DNA from: an uncultured Collinsella sp.
GTDB taxonomy: Bacteria > Actinomycetota > Coriobacteriia > Coriobacteriales > Coriobacteriaceae
DNA: 64,000 nt
Direction: 5' to 3'
Assembly (NCBI GenBank): GCA_959023295.1
Contig: CAUFBM010000012.1
Location: 1-64,000 of the forward strand
The notes beneath the pieces are model-generated. The model made no database searches. It saw only the letters and a list, made by a program, of their open reading frames with translations, and was not told the DNA's origin. How positions within the stretch are numbered: the first letter of the stretch is position 1; every line of letters starts with the position of its first letter. This document shows positions 27,188 through 35,803 of the stretch, piece after piece. Made by a program: the position numbers and the translations under genes.

Positions 27188-27216
27188 TGGGGTCGGGTGT
27201 GGTATTCTATCTGCGG

Positions 27217-27245
27217 GGTAATACTTAAGAATACTAAGTAATACC
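27217..27245. promoter_or_regulatory. Palindromic operator candidate before the RelB/DinJ gene
   Basis: GGTAATACTTA (27217-27227) and TAAGTAATACC (27235-27245) form an 11-bp dyad with one mismatch, about 115 bp before the antitoxin start. RelB-type proteins commonly repress their own promoter by binding such dyads, so autoregulation is likely but inferred. Confidence 0.55.
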
Positions 27246-27359
27246 AACGCCGCAGAAACAAACTCCGGATGCGGGCCAATCGGGTTGCCTTCACAGCCCG
27301 TCGCCCAGCCGCGTGGCCCGCATCTATCCGCACCACCGTCGTTTCAAAAAGGAAGCGCC

Positions 27360-27581
27360 ATGGCAGAACACATGACCCCGGTTGTCGCGAAGGTCTTGCC
27401 CGAGGAAAAGGCGGCCTTCGCGGCGGCAACCCAGCTCGTGGGCACCACGCCGTCCAACGCCATTCGCATGTTCATCGCCGCGTTCAATCGCTGCGGCACC
27501 TTCCCGTTCGACATCTCGCCCAACGGGGCCTTTGGCAAAGACTGTCCCCAACAACTAGTCGTTGAAGAACGTCCCCAATGA
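27360..27581 (+). CDS. RelB/DinJ-family antitoxin without a toxin partner, 73 aa
   Basis: A short ribbon-helix-helix-type protein with the family pattern 'VLPEEKAAFAAATQLVGTTPSNAIRMFIAAF' followed by 'FPFDI' (quoted as motif only in part elsewhere). Such proteins neutralise RelE/YafQ-type RNases and repress their own operon. ATG 27360 has AAGGA 6 nt upstream. The last ~16 codons and the stop run into the hairpin repeat at 27565-27602, so the natural C-terminus, usually the toxin-binding part, may have been replaced. The next gene is a CPBP protease, not a toxin, so this looks like an orphan or decayed module. Confidence 0.8.
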   Translation: MAEHMTPVVAKVLPEEKAAFAAATQLVGTTPSNAIRMFIAAFNRCGTFPFDISPNGAFGKDCPQQLVVEERPQ

Positions 27582-27602
27582 CTAGTCGTTGGGGACGTTC
27601 TT
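27565..27602. repeat. GGGACGTTC hairpin repeat (14-bp perfect arms)
   Basis: Arms 27565-27578 and 27589-27602 are perfect inverted copies (right arm TTGGGGACGTTCTT) around a 10-nt loop, the same design as 31-74. A shorter ACTAGT-containing unit repeats on both sides (about 27551, 27581 and 27607). It overlaps the 3' end of the antitoxin gene. Confidence 0.8.
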
Positions 27603-27631
27603 ACATGACTAGCTGTCGGGAGGAGGTTGGC

Positions 27632-28543
27632 ATGCTCAATGCGATGATTTGGGCGCTTGCCTGTTTTGGCGTCGTCGCTGCCGATATCGCCCTGAGTGTG
27701 GTTTTGTTCTCCGCTCTGGGCGTCGCATCGGTGTTCATGGGCTTTTCGATTGACGACCTCGATATTCAATTGCTTCAGGCTGCCGCGCAGATGGCGTCGT
27801 TTTTGATGGCGCTGCTGTGGTGGCGTTATCTGTGGCCGCGCTCGTTTATGGCGCGCTGGCAGGGCGAGCGCCCGCTTGGCGGGGGAGCAGGCAAAGCATG
27901 GAGGCGCATCGTCTGCGTTATCGTGATTGGCCTTGCCCTGCAGGTGGTCGTAGGCTACGTGACCGACGCCGTGCTGTCGCTGTTGCCCGAGGCCGCGGCC
28001 GACTACAGCGAACTTGTCGAGGAGACGGGCATGGGTGACACGAGCTATCTGGCCGTCCTGACCACGGTGCTCGGCGCTCCGTTTTGCGAGGAGCTGCTGG
28101 TGCGCGGTATCATTTTTGAGTTTTCGCTCCGAGCGTTTAATCCGCAGTGCCGTCCACTTTGGAAGCGCCGGCGTCGTGTGGGTGCGCAGGACGGCGCCAT
28201 GGTGCCCTGGGCGGCCCCGAGCACGTGGGGTATCGCCGCGGCGGTCGTGCTGCAGGCGGCGGTCTTTGGCTTTATGCACATGAACTGGGTGCAGGGCTGC
28301 TATGCGGGCGCTGCCGGCCTCATTTTTGGCTGGGTGCTCGTGACGACCGGGAAGCTCCGCTACACGATCCTGCTGCACTTTGCCTTTAATGCCGGGTCGT
28401 ATCTCATGACGTTGCTCTGGTTTGTGAACACGCCGTTCGACGTGGTAATCACGGTCACCATCGCCGGCATCATCCTCGTGGAGGCGATGCGCTCACTGCG
28501 CCACGCATGCGAGATGGGCATAGTGACAGCACCGCTGCCCTAA
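27632..28543 (+). CDS. CPBP-family intramembrane metalloprotease, 303 aa
   Basis: A polytopic membrane protein with the CPBP (Abi/CAAX protease-like) motifs: 'EELLVRG' (EExxxR) near residue 153, 'FGFMHMN' (FxxxH) and 'HFAFN' near the end. Relatives cleave peptides within the membrane, process bacteriocins or give immunity. All three motif blocks are intact. There is a ~25-residue basic insert ('WKRRRRVGAQDG') between the first two motifs. ATG 27632 has GGGAGGAGG about 7 nt upstream. It runs convergent with the YgiQ gene; the two stops overlap by 4 nt. Confidence 0.88.
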   Translation: MLNAMIWALACFGVVAADIALSVVLFSALGVASVFMGFSIDDLDIQLLQAAAQMASFLMALLWWRYLWPRSFMARWQGERPLGGGAGKAWRRIVCVIVIGLALQVVVGYVTDAVLSLLPEAAADYSELVEETGMGDTSYLAVLTTVLGAPFCEELLVRGIIFEFSLRAFNPQCRPLWKRRRRVGAQDGAMVPWAAPSTWGIAAAVVLQAAVFGFMHMNWVQGCYAGAAGLIFGWVLVTTGKLRYTILLHFAFNAGSYLMTLLWFVNTPFDVVITVTIAGIILVEAMRSLRHACEMGIVTAPLP

Positions 28544-30672
28544 TTGCGGCGTCCGCCTCCGTTGGCGCCCTGACGCCCCTGAGCTGCACGGTTGCGGCCG
28601 GCGGTGTTCTGCGCACGCGACATGCCGCCGTGCCCCTTGCTGCCCTTGGGGCCCTTGCCGGCGCCACCGTGGGCCTTGCCGCCCTTCTTGCCGGTGCCAT
28701 GCCCGCCGCCGGCAGAGGTCTCGCCCGGGCGTGGCGGCACGGGGCGAATCAGGCAATGCTTGGTGTAGCCGATCAGATCGCGACGGCCAGCCTTTTCCAG
28801 TGCCTCGCGCACGAGCTTGTAGTTCTCGGGCTTGCGATATTGGATGAGCGCGCGCTGCATAGCCTTCTCGTGCGGGTCGCGCGCCACATAGATTGGCTGC
28901 ATGGTGCGCGGGTCAACGCCGGTGTAGTACATGCAGGTCGACATGGTCGACGGCGTGGGGTAGAAGTCCTGCACCTGCTCGGGCATGTAGCCCATGTCGC
29001 GCACAGCCTCGGCAAGCTCCACCGCTTCCTTCATCGTCGAGCCGGGATGGCTCGAGATCAGATACGGCACCACGTACTGCTTGAGTCCGTATTCACGGTT
29101 TAAGCGCTCAAATTTGCGGCAGAACGCATCGTAGACGGCGCGGCTCGGCTTGCCCATCACGGACAGCACCGCGTCGCTCACGTGCTCGGGCGCTACGCGC
29201 AGCTGGCCCGAAACGTGATGCTCCAGCAGCTCGCGCAAAAACTCGTCCGAGGCATCGGCCATGGTGTAGTCAAAGCGGATGCCGCTGCGCACGAAGACCT
29301 TCTTGACGCCCGGCAACTGGCGCAGGTCGCGCAACAGCTGCGTGTAGCCGCTCTCGTCGACCACCATGTTCTTGCACACGCTCGGCCACAGGCAGCGCTT
29401 GTTCTTGCACACGCCGTGCTTGAGCTGCTTGTCACAGGCCGGGCGGCTAAAGTTAGCCGTCGGTCCGCCAACGTCGTTGATGTAGCCCTTAAACTCGGGA
29501 TCGCGCGTGAGCAGCTCGGCCTCGCGCATGATCGAGTCGTGGCTGCGCATCTGCAGCACGCGGCCCTGGTGGAAGGTGAGCGCGCAAAACGAGCACTCGC
29601 CAAAGCAGCCGCGGTTAGAGCTGATGGAAAACTTGATCTCGGCAAAGGCCGGCACGCCGCCCGCGGCGTCGTAGTCGGGGTGCCAATCGCGTGCGTAGGG
29701 GAGTTCGGCGACCTCGTCCATCTCGTCGGTGGTGAGTGTCGCCGACGGCGGGTTTTGCACCACATAGACGCTGTTGGGGTAGGGTTCTACCAGGCGATGC
29801 CCGGTGATGGGATCCATGTTCTGCTGCTGCACGTTAAAGCTGCGGGCGTAGTTGAGCTTGTCGGCAGCAAGGTCGTCCCAGCTGGGCAGCAGGTCGTAGT
29901 CGTAGACCTCGTCGAGCGAGTTGGTACGGTAGACGGTGCCGTTGATATAGGTGATCTGATCGACGGGCAGTCCCGCGTCGAGCGCGTCGGCGATCTCGAC
30001 GATCGCGTGCTCGCCCATGCCGTAGATGAGGATGTCGGCGCCCGAGTCGAGCAGTACCGAGCGCTTGAGCTTGTCCTGCCAGTAGTCGTAGTGGGCCAGA
30101 CGACGCAGGCTCGCCTCGATGCCGCCGATGATGATGGGGGCGTCCTTGAACGTTTGGCGGATGAGGTTGCCGTAGACCGTGACGGCGCGGTTGGGGCGGT
30201 GCCCCTCCTCGCCACCAGGGGTGTAGGCATCGGTGTGGCGACGATGCTTGGTCACCGAGTAGTGGTTGACCATGGAGTCCATGTTGCCGGCACTGACGAG
30301 AAAGCCCAGGCGCGGCTCGCCGAGCACGGTGATGCTGGCGGGGTCGGTCCAGTCGGGCTGGCAGATAATGCCCACTTTGTAGCCGTGCGCGTCGAGGACG
30401 CGGCTGATGATGGCCATGCCAAAGCTGGGGTGGTCCACGTAGGCGTCGCCGCAGATGTAGACGAAGTCGCACTGGTCCCAGCCACGCGCATCCATGTCGG
30501 CGCGGCTGACGGGGAGGAACTTGTCGCGGCCCGGACGCCAGGGGCGTGAGGGCGCTGCTGAGGCATGCGTGGGTCGCGAGCCCTGCGCCTTGCCGCCGCG
30601 CTTTTGCTGCTGGCCCTGTTTGCCCTGCTGTCCGCGTTGGCTGTTCTGAGCGTGCTGAGGCTTTTTTGCCAC
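28540..30672 (-). CDS. YgiQ-family radical SAM protein, 710 aa
   Basis: A large UPF0313/YgiQ protein, widespread and without proven function. The radical SAM cluster motif is 'CFGECSFCAL' (CxxxCxxC), preceded by a B12-binding-like region with 'GGIEASLRRLAHYDYW'. An extra Cys-rich patch 'CDKQLKHGVCKNKRCLWPSVCKNM' follows (key cysteines only noted). 'QVQDFYPTPSTMSTCMYY' is characteristic. Both ends carry low-complexity Gly/Lys/Gln-rich tails, typical of this family in actinobacteria. Start GTG 30672 was chosen for GGAGGGAT upstream; longer in-frame starts to 30858 cross a hairpin repeat and lack ribosome sites. Confidence 0.92.
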   Translation of the reverse strand: MAKKPQHAQNSQRGQQGKQGQQQKRGGKAQGSRPTHASAAPSRPWRPGRDKFLPVSRADMDARGWDQCDFVYICGDAYVDHPSFGMAIISRVLDAHGYKVGIICQPDWTDPASITVLGEPRLGFLVSAGNMDSMVNHYSVTKHRRHTDAYTPGGEEGHRPNRAVTVYGNLIRQTFKDAPIIIGGIEASLRRLAHYDYWQDKLKRSVLLDSGADILIYGMGEHAIVEIADALDAGLPVDQITYINGTVYRTNSLDEVYDYDLLPSWDDLAADKLNYARSFNVQQQNMDPITGHRLVEPYPNSVYVVQNPPSATLTTDEMDEVAELPYARDWHPDYDAAGGVPAFAEIKFSISSNRGCFGECSFCALTFHQGRVLQMRSHDSIMREAELLTRDPEFKGYINDVGGPTANFSRPACDKQLKHGVCKNKRCLWPSVCKNMVVDESGYTQLLRDLRQLPGVKKVFVRSGIRFDYTMADASDEFLRELLEHHVSGQLRVAPEHVSDAVLSVMGKPSRAVYDAFCRKFERLNREYGLKQYVVPYLISSHPGSTMKEAVELAEAVRDMGYMPEQVQDFYPTPSTMSTCMYYTGVDPRTMQPIYVARDPHEKAMQRALIQYRKPENYKLVREALEKAGRRDLIGYTKHCLIRPVPPRPGETSAGGGHGTGKKGGKAHGGAGKGPKGSKGHGGMSRAQNTAGRNRAAQGRQGANGGGRRN

Positions 30673-30710
30673 GATCCCTCCCGGTGTTTGTATGCTGCAC
30701 GTAATTGTAA

Positions 30711-30743
30711 CCAGTCTTTTTGGGACGGGGCTAAAAAGACTGG
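30711..30743. repeat. Hairpin repeat with GGGACGGGG loop
   Basis: Arms CCAGTCTTTTT (30711-30721) and AAAAAGACTGG (30733-30743) are perfect; the loop is GGGACGGGGCT. Related loops occur in the hairpins at 50821-50853 and 50883-50923. It lies between divergent genes, 38 bp upstream of the ygiQ-like start. Confidence 0.75.
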
Positions 30744-30940
30744 TGGAGTACATGGGCTGGCGGATCGGCGTGTCGATGCGGGTGTCGGCGCCGTGCCCGC
30801 CGTTTGTTTCCAGACTGTGTATCCGCGCGTTGGGGAGCCCGTCTCGCGCGCATGCCATGTTGTCAATGGGTTACAGTATGAACGGCGGCTATGTTTCCGC
30901 CAACGCACGAGAGAGTCGTCAACAAGGAGGATGCACGACG

Positions 30941-31657
30941 ATGCAGCGTGCCAAACAGATATCGGAGTCTATTGAGCTGGGCATCATCTTGGCGCTCGCC
31001 GGTGGCTTTATGGATGTGTATTCGTACATTGGGCGCGATCATGTTTTCGCCAACGCGCAGACGGGCAACATCCTGCTCGTGGGCGTGAGCATCTCGGAAG
31101 GCAACTGGGCACTGGCGGGGCGCTACTTCTTCCCCGTGGTGTCGTTTGCTGTGGGCATTATGCTTGCCGACCTGGTTCACGAGCGGTTTGGCAGTGTGAT
31201 TCACTGGCGCCAGGTGACGGTGTTTTTTGAAGCCGTTATCTTGCTGGGCGTGAGCTTTATCCCGGGCGGCGGTTACAACCTGCTCGCCAACTGCCTCACC
31301 TCGTTTGCCTGCGGCATGCAGGTCGAGAGCTTCCGCAAGATCCACGGTCACGGCATCGCCACGACCATGTGTATCGGCAACCTCCGTAATGCCTTGCAAA
31401 ACGTGGACGACTACATCATCACCCACAAGCGCGGCTTTTTGGAAAACGGCCTGCTGTACTTTGGCGTGATCTTTACCTTTGTGTTTGGCGCCGTGTTGGG
31501 CAACTGGTGTATTGAGCGCATGGGCCTGCACGCCATCGTCGTGGCGAGCGTGCTGCTGTTTGTCGCGTTTGCCATCATGTTCATCGACCGCGAGCGCGAC
31601 TTGCGTTTTCGCTGGAAGGTTGCGGCCGAGGCTTGGAAAGAGGGCTGTCGAAAGTAA
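30941..31657 (+). CDS. DUF1275 (YoaK-family) membrane protein, 238 aa
   Basis: A six-helix integral membrane protein of the DUF1275 family, with the diagnostic opening 'ALAGGFMDVYSYIGRDHVFANAQTGN' (only the GGFxDxxSY and QTGN parts are key). Function is unknown in the family. 'CGMQVESFRKI' and a final 'DRERDLRF' are also typical. ATG 30941 has a perfect AAGGAGG about 10 nt upstream; an upstream extension in the same frame is non-conserved. Divergent from the ygiQ-like gene and closed by a terminator at 31663-31699. Confidence 0.9.
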   Translation: MQRAKQISESIELGIILALAGGFMDVYSYIGRDHVFANAQTGNILLVGVSISEGNWALAGRYFFPVVSFAVGIMLADLVHERFGSVIHWRQVTVFFEAVILLGVSFIPGGGYNLLANCLTSFACGMQVESFRKIHGHGIATTMCIGNLRNALQNVDDYIITHKRGFLENGLLYFGVIFTFVFGAVLGNWCIERMGLHAIVVASVLLFVAFAIMFIDRERDLRFRWKVAAEAWKEGCRK

Positions 31658-31662
31658 CCGAA

Positions 31663-31699
31663 TGCGGCAAAGGGGTTGTCCCTTTGCCGCAATATTTTT
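31663..31699 (+). terminator. Rho-independent terminator after the DUF1275 gene
   Basis: Perfect stem TGCGGCAAAGGG (31663-31674) / CCCTTTGCCGCA (31680-31691) followed by ATATTTTT. Confidence 0.92.
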
Positions 31700-31822
31700 C
31701 ATCTTCTGTTGAAACGCTTTAACAATTTTGACGTTCTCACGTGTTTTTTGTTTCAAAAGCGTTAGGATGGGACTCATAGCGTGGGGCGTAATGGGTGCCC
31801 CGCACACGATGGGAGGCTATCA

Positions 31823-32989
31823 ATGGCTAATCGTTTCGTTCTCAATACCATCTCTTATCATGGTTCCGGCGCTATCAAGGAGATCCCCGGCGAGCTCCAG
31901 CGTCGCGGCTACAAGAAGATCTTCGTCTGCTCCGATCCCGACCTGGTCAAGTTTGGCGTTACCGCCAAGGTGACCGACGAGCTCGACGCCGCCGGCATCG
32001 CTTGGAGCCTCTACTCCGAGATTAAGCCCAACCCCACTATCCAGAACGTCAAGGACGGCGTCGAGGCCTTCAAGGCCGCCGAGGCTGACGCTATCGTGAC
32101 CATCGGTGGCGGCTCCTCCATGGACACCGCCAAGGCTATCGGCATCATCATCAACAACCCCGAGTTTGCCGATGTCCGCAGCCTCGAGGGCGTTGCTCCC
32201 ACTAAGAACCACGCCGTGTTTACCATCGCTGTGCCGACGACCGCCGGTACCGCTGCCGAGGTGACCATCAACTACGTCATCACCGACCCCGAGAAGGTCC
32301 GCAAGTTCGTGTGCGTCGACACCAACGACGCCCCCGAGGTCGCCGTCGTCGACCCCGACATGATGGCTTCCATGCCCGCCGGCCTGACCGCCTCCACCGG
32401 CATGGACGCTCTAACCCACGCCATCGAGGGCTACACCACCAAGGGCGCTTGGGAGCTCTCCGACATGTTCCACTTTGAGGCTATTAAGCTGATCAGCGAG
32501 AACCTGCGCGACTCCGTCGCCGAGGCCAAGTCCGGCCAGCCCGGCTCCGGCCGTGAGGGCATGGCTCTTGGCCAGTATGTCGCCGGCATGGGCTTCTCCA
32601 ACGTTGGCCTGGGCATCGACCACGCCATGGCTCACACCCTGTCCGCTCACTACGACACCCCGCACGGCGTCGCTTGCGCCATGCTGCTGCCGATCGCCAT
32701 GGAGTTCAACAAGCCGGTTTGCGCCGAGCGTCTGGCCAAGGTTGCCGTCGCCATGGGCGTTGACACCACGGGCATGAGCACCGACGAGGCCGCCGACGCC
32801 GCCATCGCCGCCGTCAAGCAGCTCTCTGCCGACGTGAACATCCCGCACGTCTGCGAGGCCATGAAGGCTGACGAGATCGAGGTCCTGGCCAAGGACGCCA
32901 TGGCTGACGCCTGCTTCCCGGGCAACCCGCGCGAGGCAACGCTCGACGACGTCATCGAGCTCTTCAAGAAGATCTGCCCGGCTGCTTAA
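31823..32989 (+). CDS. Iron-containing alcohol dehydrogenase (FucO-like), 388 aa
   Basis: Group III alcohol dehydrogenase that reduces an aldehyde, or oxidises an alcohol, with NAD(P)H. Visible: coenzyme loop 'GGGSSMDTAKA', 'PTTAGTAAEVT', and the iron ligands Asp and His in 'STGMDALTHAIEG', and two His in 'IDHAMAHTLSAHYDTPHG'. Closest remembered relatives are lactaldehyde reductase FucO and 1,3-propanediol-type dehydrogenases; the exact substrate is unsure. ATG 31823 has GGGAGG about 6 nt upstream. Monocistronic, with a strong nested hairpin downstream at 32997-33124. Codon use is very biased toward C-ending codons, suggesting high expression. Confidence 0.93.
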   Translation: MANRFVLNTISYHGSGAIKEIPGELQRRGYKKIFVCSDPDLVKFGVTAKVTDELDAAGIAWSLYSEIKPNPTIQNVKDGVEAFKAAEADAIVTIGGGSSMDTAKAIGIIINNPEFADVRSLEGVAPTKNHAVFTIAVPTTAGTAAEVTINYVITDPEKVRKFVCVDTNDAPEVAVVDPDMMASMPAGLTASTGMDALTHAIEGYTTKGAWELSDMFHFEAIKLISENLRDSVAEAKSGQPGSGREGMALGQYVAGMGFSNVGLGIDHAMAHTLSAHYDTPHGVACAMLLPIAMEFNKPVCAERLAKVAVAMGVDTTGMSTDEAADAAIAAVKQLSADVNIPHVCEAMKADEIEVLAKDAMADACFPGNPREATLDDVIELFKKICPAA

Positions 32990-32996
32990 CCTGGTT

Positions 32997-33124
32997 CGGC
33001 GGGCCCCGCCCGTTAGCCCCAGAATCGTCCTCGGACATGTCGGAGGCCCCGCTGCGCACTACGTGCGGCGGGGCCTCCTTCTGTCCTGCGGAAAGATTCT
33101 GGGGCTAACGGGCGGGGCCCGCCG
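32997..33124. repeat. Nested long hairpin: 30-bp perfect outer arms and an inner terminator-like stem
   Basis: Arms 32997-33026 and 33095-33124 are perfect inverted copies (30 bp). Inside, GGAGGCCCCGC near 33042 pairs with GCGGGGCCTCC near 33069-33078, followed by TTCTGT. The inner hairpin probably ends transcription of the alcohol dehydrogenase gene; the outer arms are much longer than a terminator needs. Confidence 0.85.
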
Positions 33125-33251
33125 GCTCGTTGTCGTGGCGGGCGCTGTTCGGAAGAGCTCGATGGGTCATCTCGCTGGGTAAATATTTGTGCGTGATGGT
33201 ATCGTTGTTGGGGCTTTTACTGATTACGGGATGTTGACTTTGGAGTTGTGG

Positions 33252-34283
33252 ATGGTGTCCCAAATGGATTCTACGCTTGGTTTTATTACTGACCAGTTGA
33301 AGGCGCTGACCTCGATTGCTTCGCCTACGGGCTATACCCGTGCGGCGACTGATTATCTAATGGAAACGTTGCGCGAGATGGGGTTTGGGCCCGAGCGTTC
33401 CAATAAGGGCAACGTGTTGGTTGAGCTTGGCGGCGAGGGCGAGCCGCTGGTGTTGGCGAGCCATGTCGATACCCTGGGCGCCATGGTGCGCTCCATTAAG
33501 GACAATGGTCGCCTGCGTCCCACGACGCTCGGCGGGCATCAGTGGTCTACGGCCGATGGCGAGAACTGCACCGTTTATACGCGCGATGGTAATGTCTACA
33601 CGGGTGTGGTCCTCAATACCGAGCCTTCGGCGCATGTGGCCGATGAGCCGGTCAAGACCATCGAGAAGAACATGGAAATCCTGCTCGACGAGAACGTCGA
33701 CAGCAAGGACGATGTGCTCGAGCTGGGTATTCAAACCGGCGACATCATCGCTATGAACCCGCGTACGACGGTGACGGAGAGCGGCTATATCAAGAGTCGC
33801 TTCCTGGATGACAAGCTGTCGGCGTCGATTCTGCTGGGCTTGGCACGTGCCGTCGCCGCTGGCGAGGTGACGCTTTCGCGCAAGGTATCGCTGCTCTTTA
33901 CGGTGTACGAGGAGGTTGGCCACGGCGGTGCCTTTGTGCCGGCCGACACGCGCGAGATGATCAGCGTTGACATGGGCTGCGTGGGCGACGACCTGGGCTG
34001 CACCGAGCGCATGGTGTCGATTTGCGCCAAGGATTCGGGCGGCCCCTACAACTACGATCTGGTGACCACACTGTCCAATATTGCGCGCGAGCTGGAGCTC
34101 GATTACGCCATCGACGTGTACCCGCATTACGGTTCCGACGTCGAGGCCACGCTTTCGGCCGGCTATGACATTCGCCATGGCCTGATCGGCCCAGGCGTGT
34201 ATGCGAGCCACAACTACGAGCGCAGCCACATCGACGGTGTGCGTAACACCTTCGAGCTCGTCCGCGCCTACGTACAGCGTTAA
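33252..34283 (+). CDS. M42-family metallo-aminopeptidase, 343 aa
   Basis: A cytoplasmic, di-metal aminopeptidase of the glutamyl aminopeptidase/PepA (M42) type that trims peptides, usually as a dodecamer. Ligands visible in order: His and Asp in 'ASHVDTLG', Asp in 'FLDDKLSA', the Glu pair in 'YEEVGHGG', Asp in 'SVDMG', and the last His in 'YASHNYERSH'. All are intact. The start ATG 33252 has TGGAG 6 nt upstream; upstream starts to 33189 are possible but add unconserved residues. Ends in a terminator at 34318-34342. Confidence 0.92.
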   Translation: MVSQMDSTLGFITDQLKALTSIASPTGYTRAATDYLMETLREMGFGPERSNKGNVLVELGGEGEPLVLASHVDTLGAMVRSIKDNGRLRPTTLGGHQWSTADGENCTVYTRDGNVYTGVVLNTEPSAHVADEPVKTIEKNMEILLDENVDSKDDVLELGIQTGDIIAMNPRTTVTESGYIKSRFLDDKLSASILLGLARAVAAGEVTLSRKVSLLFTVYEEVGHGGAFVPADTREMISVDMGCVGDDLGCTERMVSICAKDSGGPYNYDLVTTLSNIARELELDYAIDVYPHYGSDVEATLSAGYDIRHGLIGPGVYASHNYERSHIDGVRNTFELVRAYVQR

Positions 34284-34317
34284 GGAAGCAGTTTGCGACT
34301 CGGCTGACCAATCGCTA

Positions 34318-34342
34318 GGGCCCGATCTCTCGGGCCTTTTTT
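34318..34342 (+). terminator. Rho-independent terminator after the M42 peptidase gene
   Basis: Stem GGCCCGA (34319-34325) / TCGGGCC (34330-34336) followed by TTTTTT. Confidence 0.88.
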
Positions 34343-34369
34343 CGCTTTAGGTCGTTTAGTATTATGATG

Positions 34370-34404
34370 TAAGTAATCTATTAACTAAACGCGTAAATTA
34401 CTTA
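34370..34404. promoter_or_regulatory. Operator-like dyad before the HTH-HipA gene
   Basis: TAAGTAAT (34370-34377) and ATTACTTA (34397-34404) form a perfect 8-bp dyad about 20 bp before the start codon, in an AT-rich stretch unlike its surroundings. The encoded protein has its own HTH domain, so autorepression is likely but inferred. Confidence 0.55.
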
Positions 34405-34421
34405 ACGAGGTGATGCGGCAT

Positions 34422-35795
34422 ATGAATACATCTGAGTACTTATCTATGGGTGATGCCGCCCGCCTGTTGGGCGTTACGAAAGCCCGCATATCGCAACTTG
34501 CCGCATCGGGGACGCTCGCGTGCGATATTGTGGGCGGACGGAAGATGGTTGAGTATGATTCTGCGCTCGCTTATCAAAAGGTCCGCAAACGTGGACGCCG
34601 TCCTGCGGCCGATGTGGGGCGCAAGTTTACGCTGATGTCGGCCGACCATGAGGTCGCGCATGTCTCATTTGATCCGACACGTGAGTTTCCCTTCGAAATC
34701 GCCGAGGTGCTCGATGCGCAGAGGATGCCGTTTGGCACGTGCTCGAGTTCTTCTCCTACGGTGAATAAACGGGAGCTCAACGTGTGGTGGAGCCATCGGT
34801 CGGTGCCTGACGTCCGCCCCGGACTCGTCTCGCGCTATCGTGAACTGGGAATTGCCAGTGGCATTGAGGTGCCGGTTCAGTGCCTGGGTCTCTCGCTTTC
34901 GGATTGTTATTGGCTGCGGCCGGCCGATTGCGCCGAACTCAAATGGCAAAACATCAATTATTTTGAGAACGAATTTGAGCGATCGGCGCCCGAAGAGCGT
35001 TCGGGTTGGCTGGAAGGCATCGGTCTTAAAAATCCGGATAACACGTCCGAGGGCGAGCTTCCTAAATCGTGGATGATCCGAAACGGCATTCGCATTTTGG
35101 CTAAAGGATGCGGCATGGACGATCAGCGTCCCTTTAACGAGGCGGTTGCAACGGCTCTGCATCGTCGCTTGCTGTCGGAGGGCGAGTTTGTTCCTTATAC
35201 GGTTGAGCGGATGTTCGATGGCCCTGCGTGCCTGTGCGAGGATTTTCTTGACGGCCGCGAGGAATACGTTCCGGCTGTTTACGTTAAGGGCGCACTTGGT
35301 GGCCAGCGGGGAAACTCGACATACGATCGATACTGTCGCTGCCTTGGCAAGCATGGTGCCGATGAGGCCGCTGTGAGAAGGTCTATGTCGCAGATGATTG
35401 TCTGCGATGCCCTTTTGGCCAACAGCGACCGCCATTGGCGAAACTTCGGCATCATCCGCAATGTCGACACCCTGGAGATAAAACCTGCTCCGCTGTTCGA
35501 TAGCGGCAACTGCCTGTGGTACAACGTGCCAACTGCCGTGCTCGCAGCTGGGGAGTTTGGGTTTTCCGCTAAGCCGTTTGGGCCCGACCCTTCCGTCCAG
35601 CTGGCGCTTGCGGATTTGCTCGATTGGTTCGATTCATCGCGGCTCAACGGATTTGTTGATGAGGCGATCGAGATTCTTTCGCAGAGCAAATGGGCCACGG
35701 CGGAGGGTCGACTCGAGGCCATCCGCCGCGGCCTCGAGCGTCGCGTAATCGAGGTTGGTGCCGCTGTTGAGGTACTTCGACACGTGCAGCGATAA
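34422..35795 (+). CDS. HTH domain fused to a HipA-like kinase, 457 aa
   Basis: Residues about 3-50 form a MerR/excisionase-like helix-turn-helix ('MGDAARLLGVTKARISQLAASG'), then a basic AT-hook-like 'RKRGRRPA'. The C-terminal half matches HipA kinases: catalytic 'ANSDRHWRNFGII' (DxxH..N) near residue 335 and the metal-binding 'PLFDSGNCLW'. HipA toxins phosphorylate glutamyl-tRNA synthetase and cause growth arrest, normally held by a separate HipB HTH protein; here the HTH is in the same chain and no hipB gene is adjacent. Target and toxicity are unknown. ATG 34422 lies after GAGGTG; GTG 34410 and ATG 34413 are alternatives. Convergent with mnmA, 8 bp apart. Confidence 0.82.
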   Translation: MNTSEYLSMGDAARLLGVTKARISQLAASGTLACDIVGGRKMVEYDSALAYQKVRKRGRRPAADVGRKFTLMSADHEVAHVSFDPTREFPFEIAEVLDAQRMPFGTCSSSSPTVNKRELNVWWSHRSVPDVRPGLVSRYRELGIASGIEVPVQCLGLSLSDCYWLRPADCAELKWQNINYFENEFERSAPEERSGWLEGIGLKNPDNTSEGELPKSWMIRNGIRILAKGCGMDDQRPFNEAVATALHRRLLSEGEFVPYTVERMFDGPACLCEDFLDGREEYVPAVYVKGALGGQRGNSTYDRYCRCLGKHGADEAAVRRSMSQMIVCDALLANSDRHWRNFGIIRNVDTLEIKPAPLFDSGNCLWYNVPTAVLAAGEFGFSAKPFGPDPSVQLALADLLDWFDSSRLNGFVDEAIEILSQSKWATAEGRLEAIRRGLERRVIEVGAAVEVLRHVQR

Positions 35796-35803
35796 ACCCG
35801 CGG

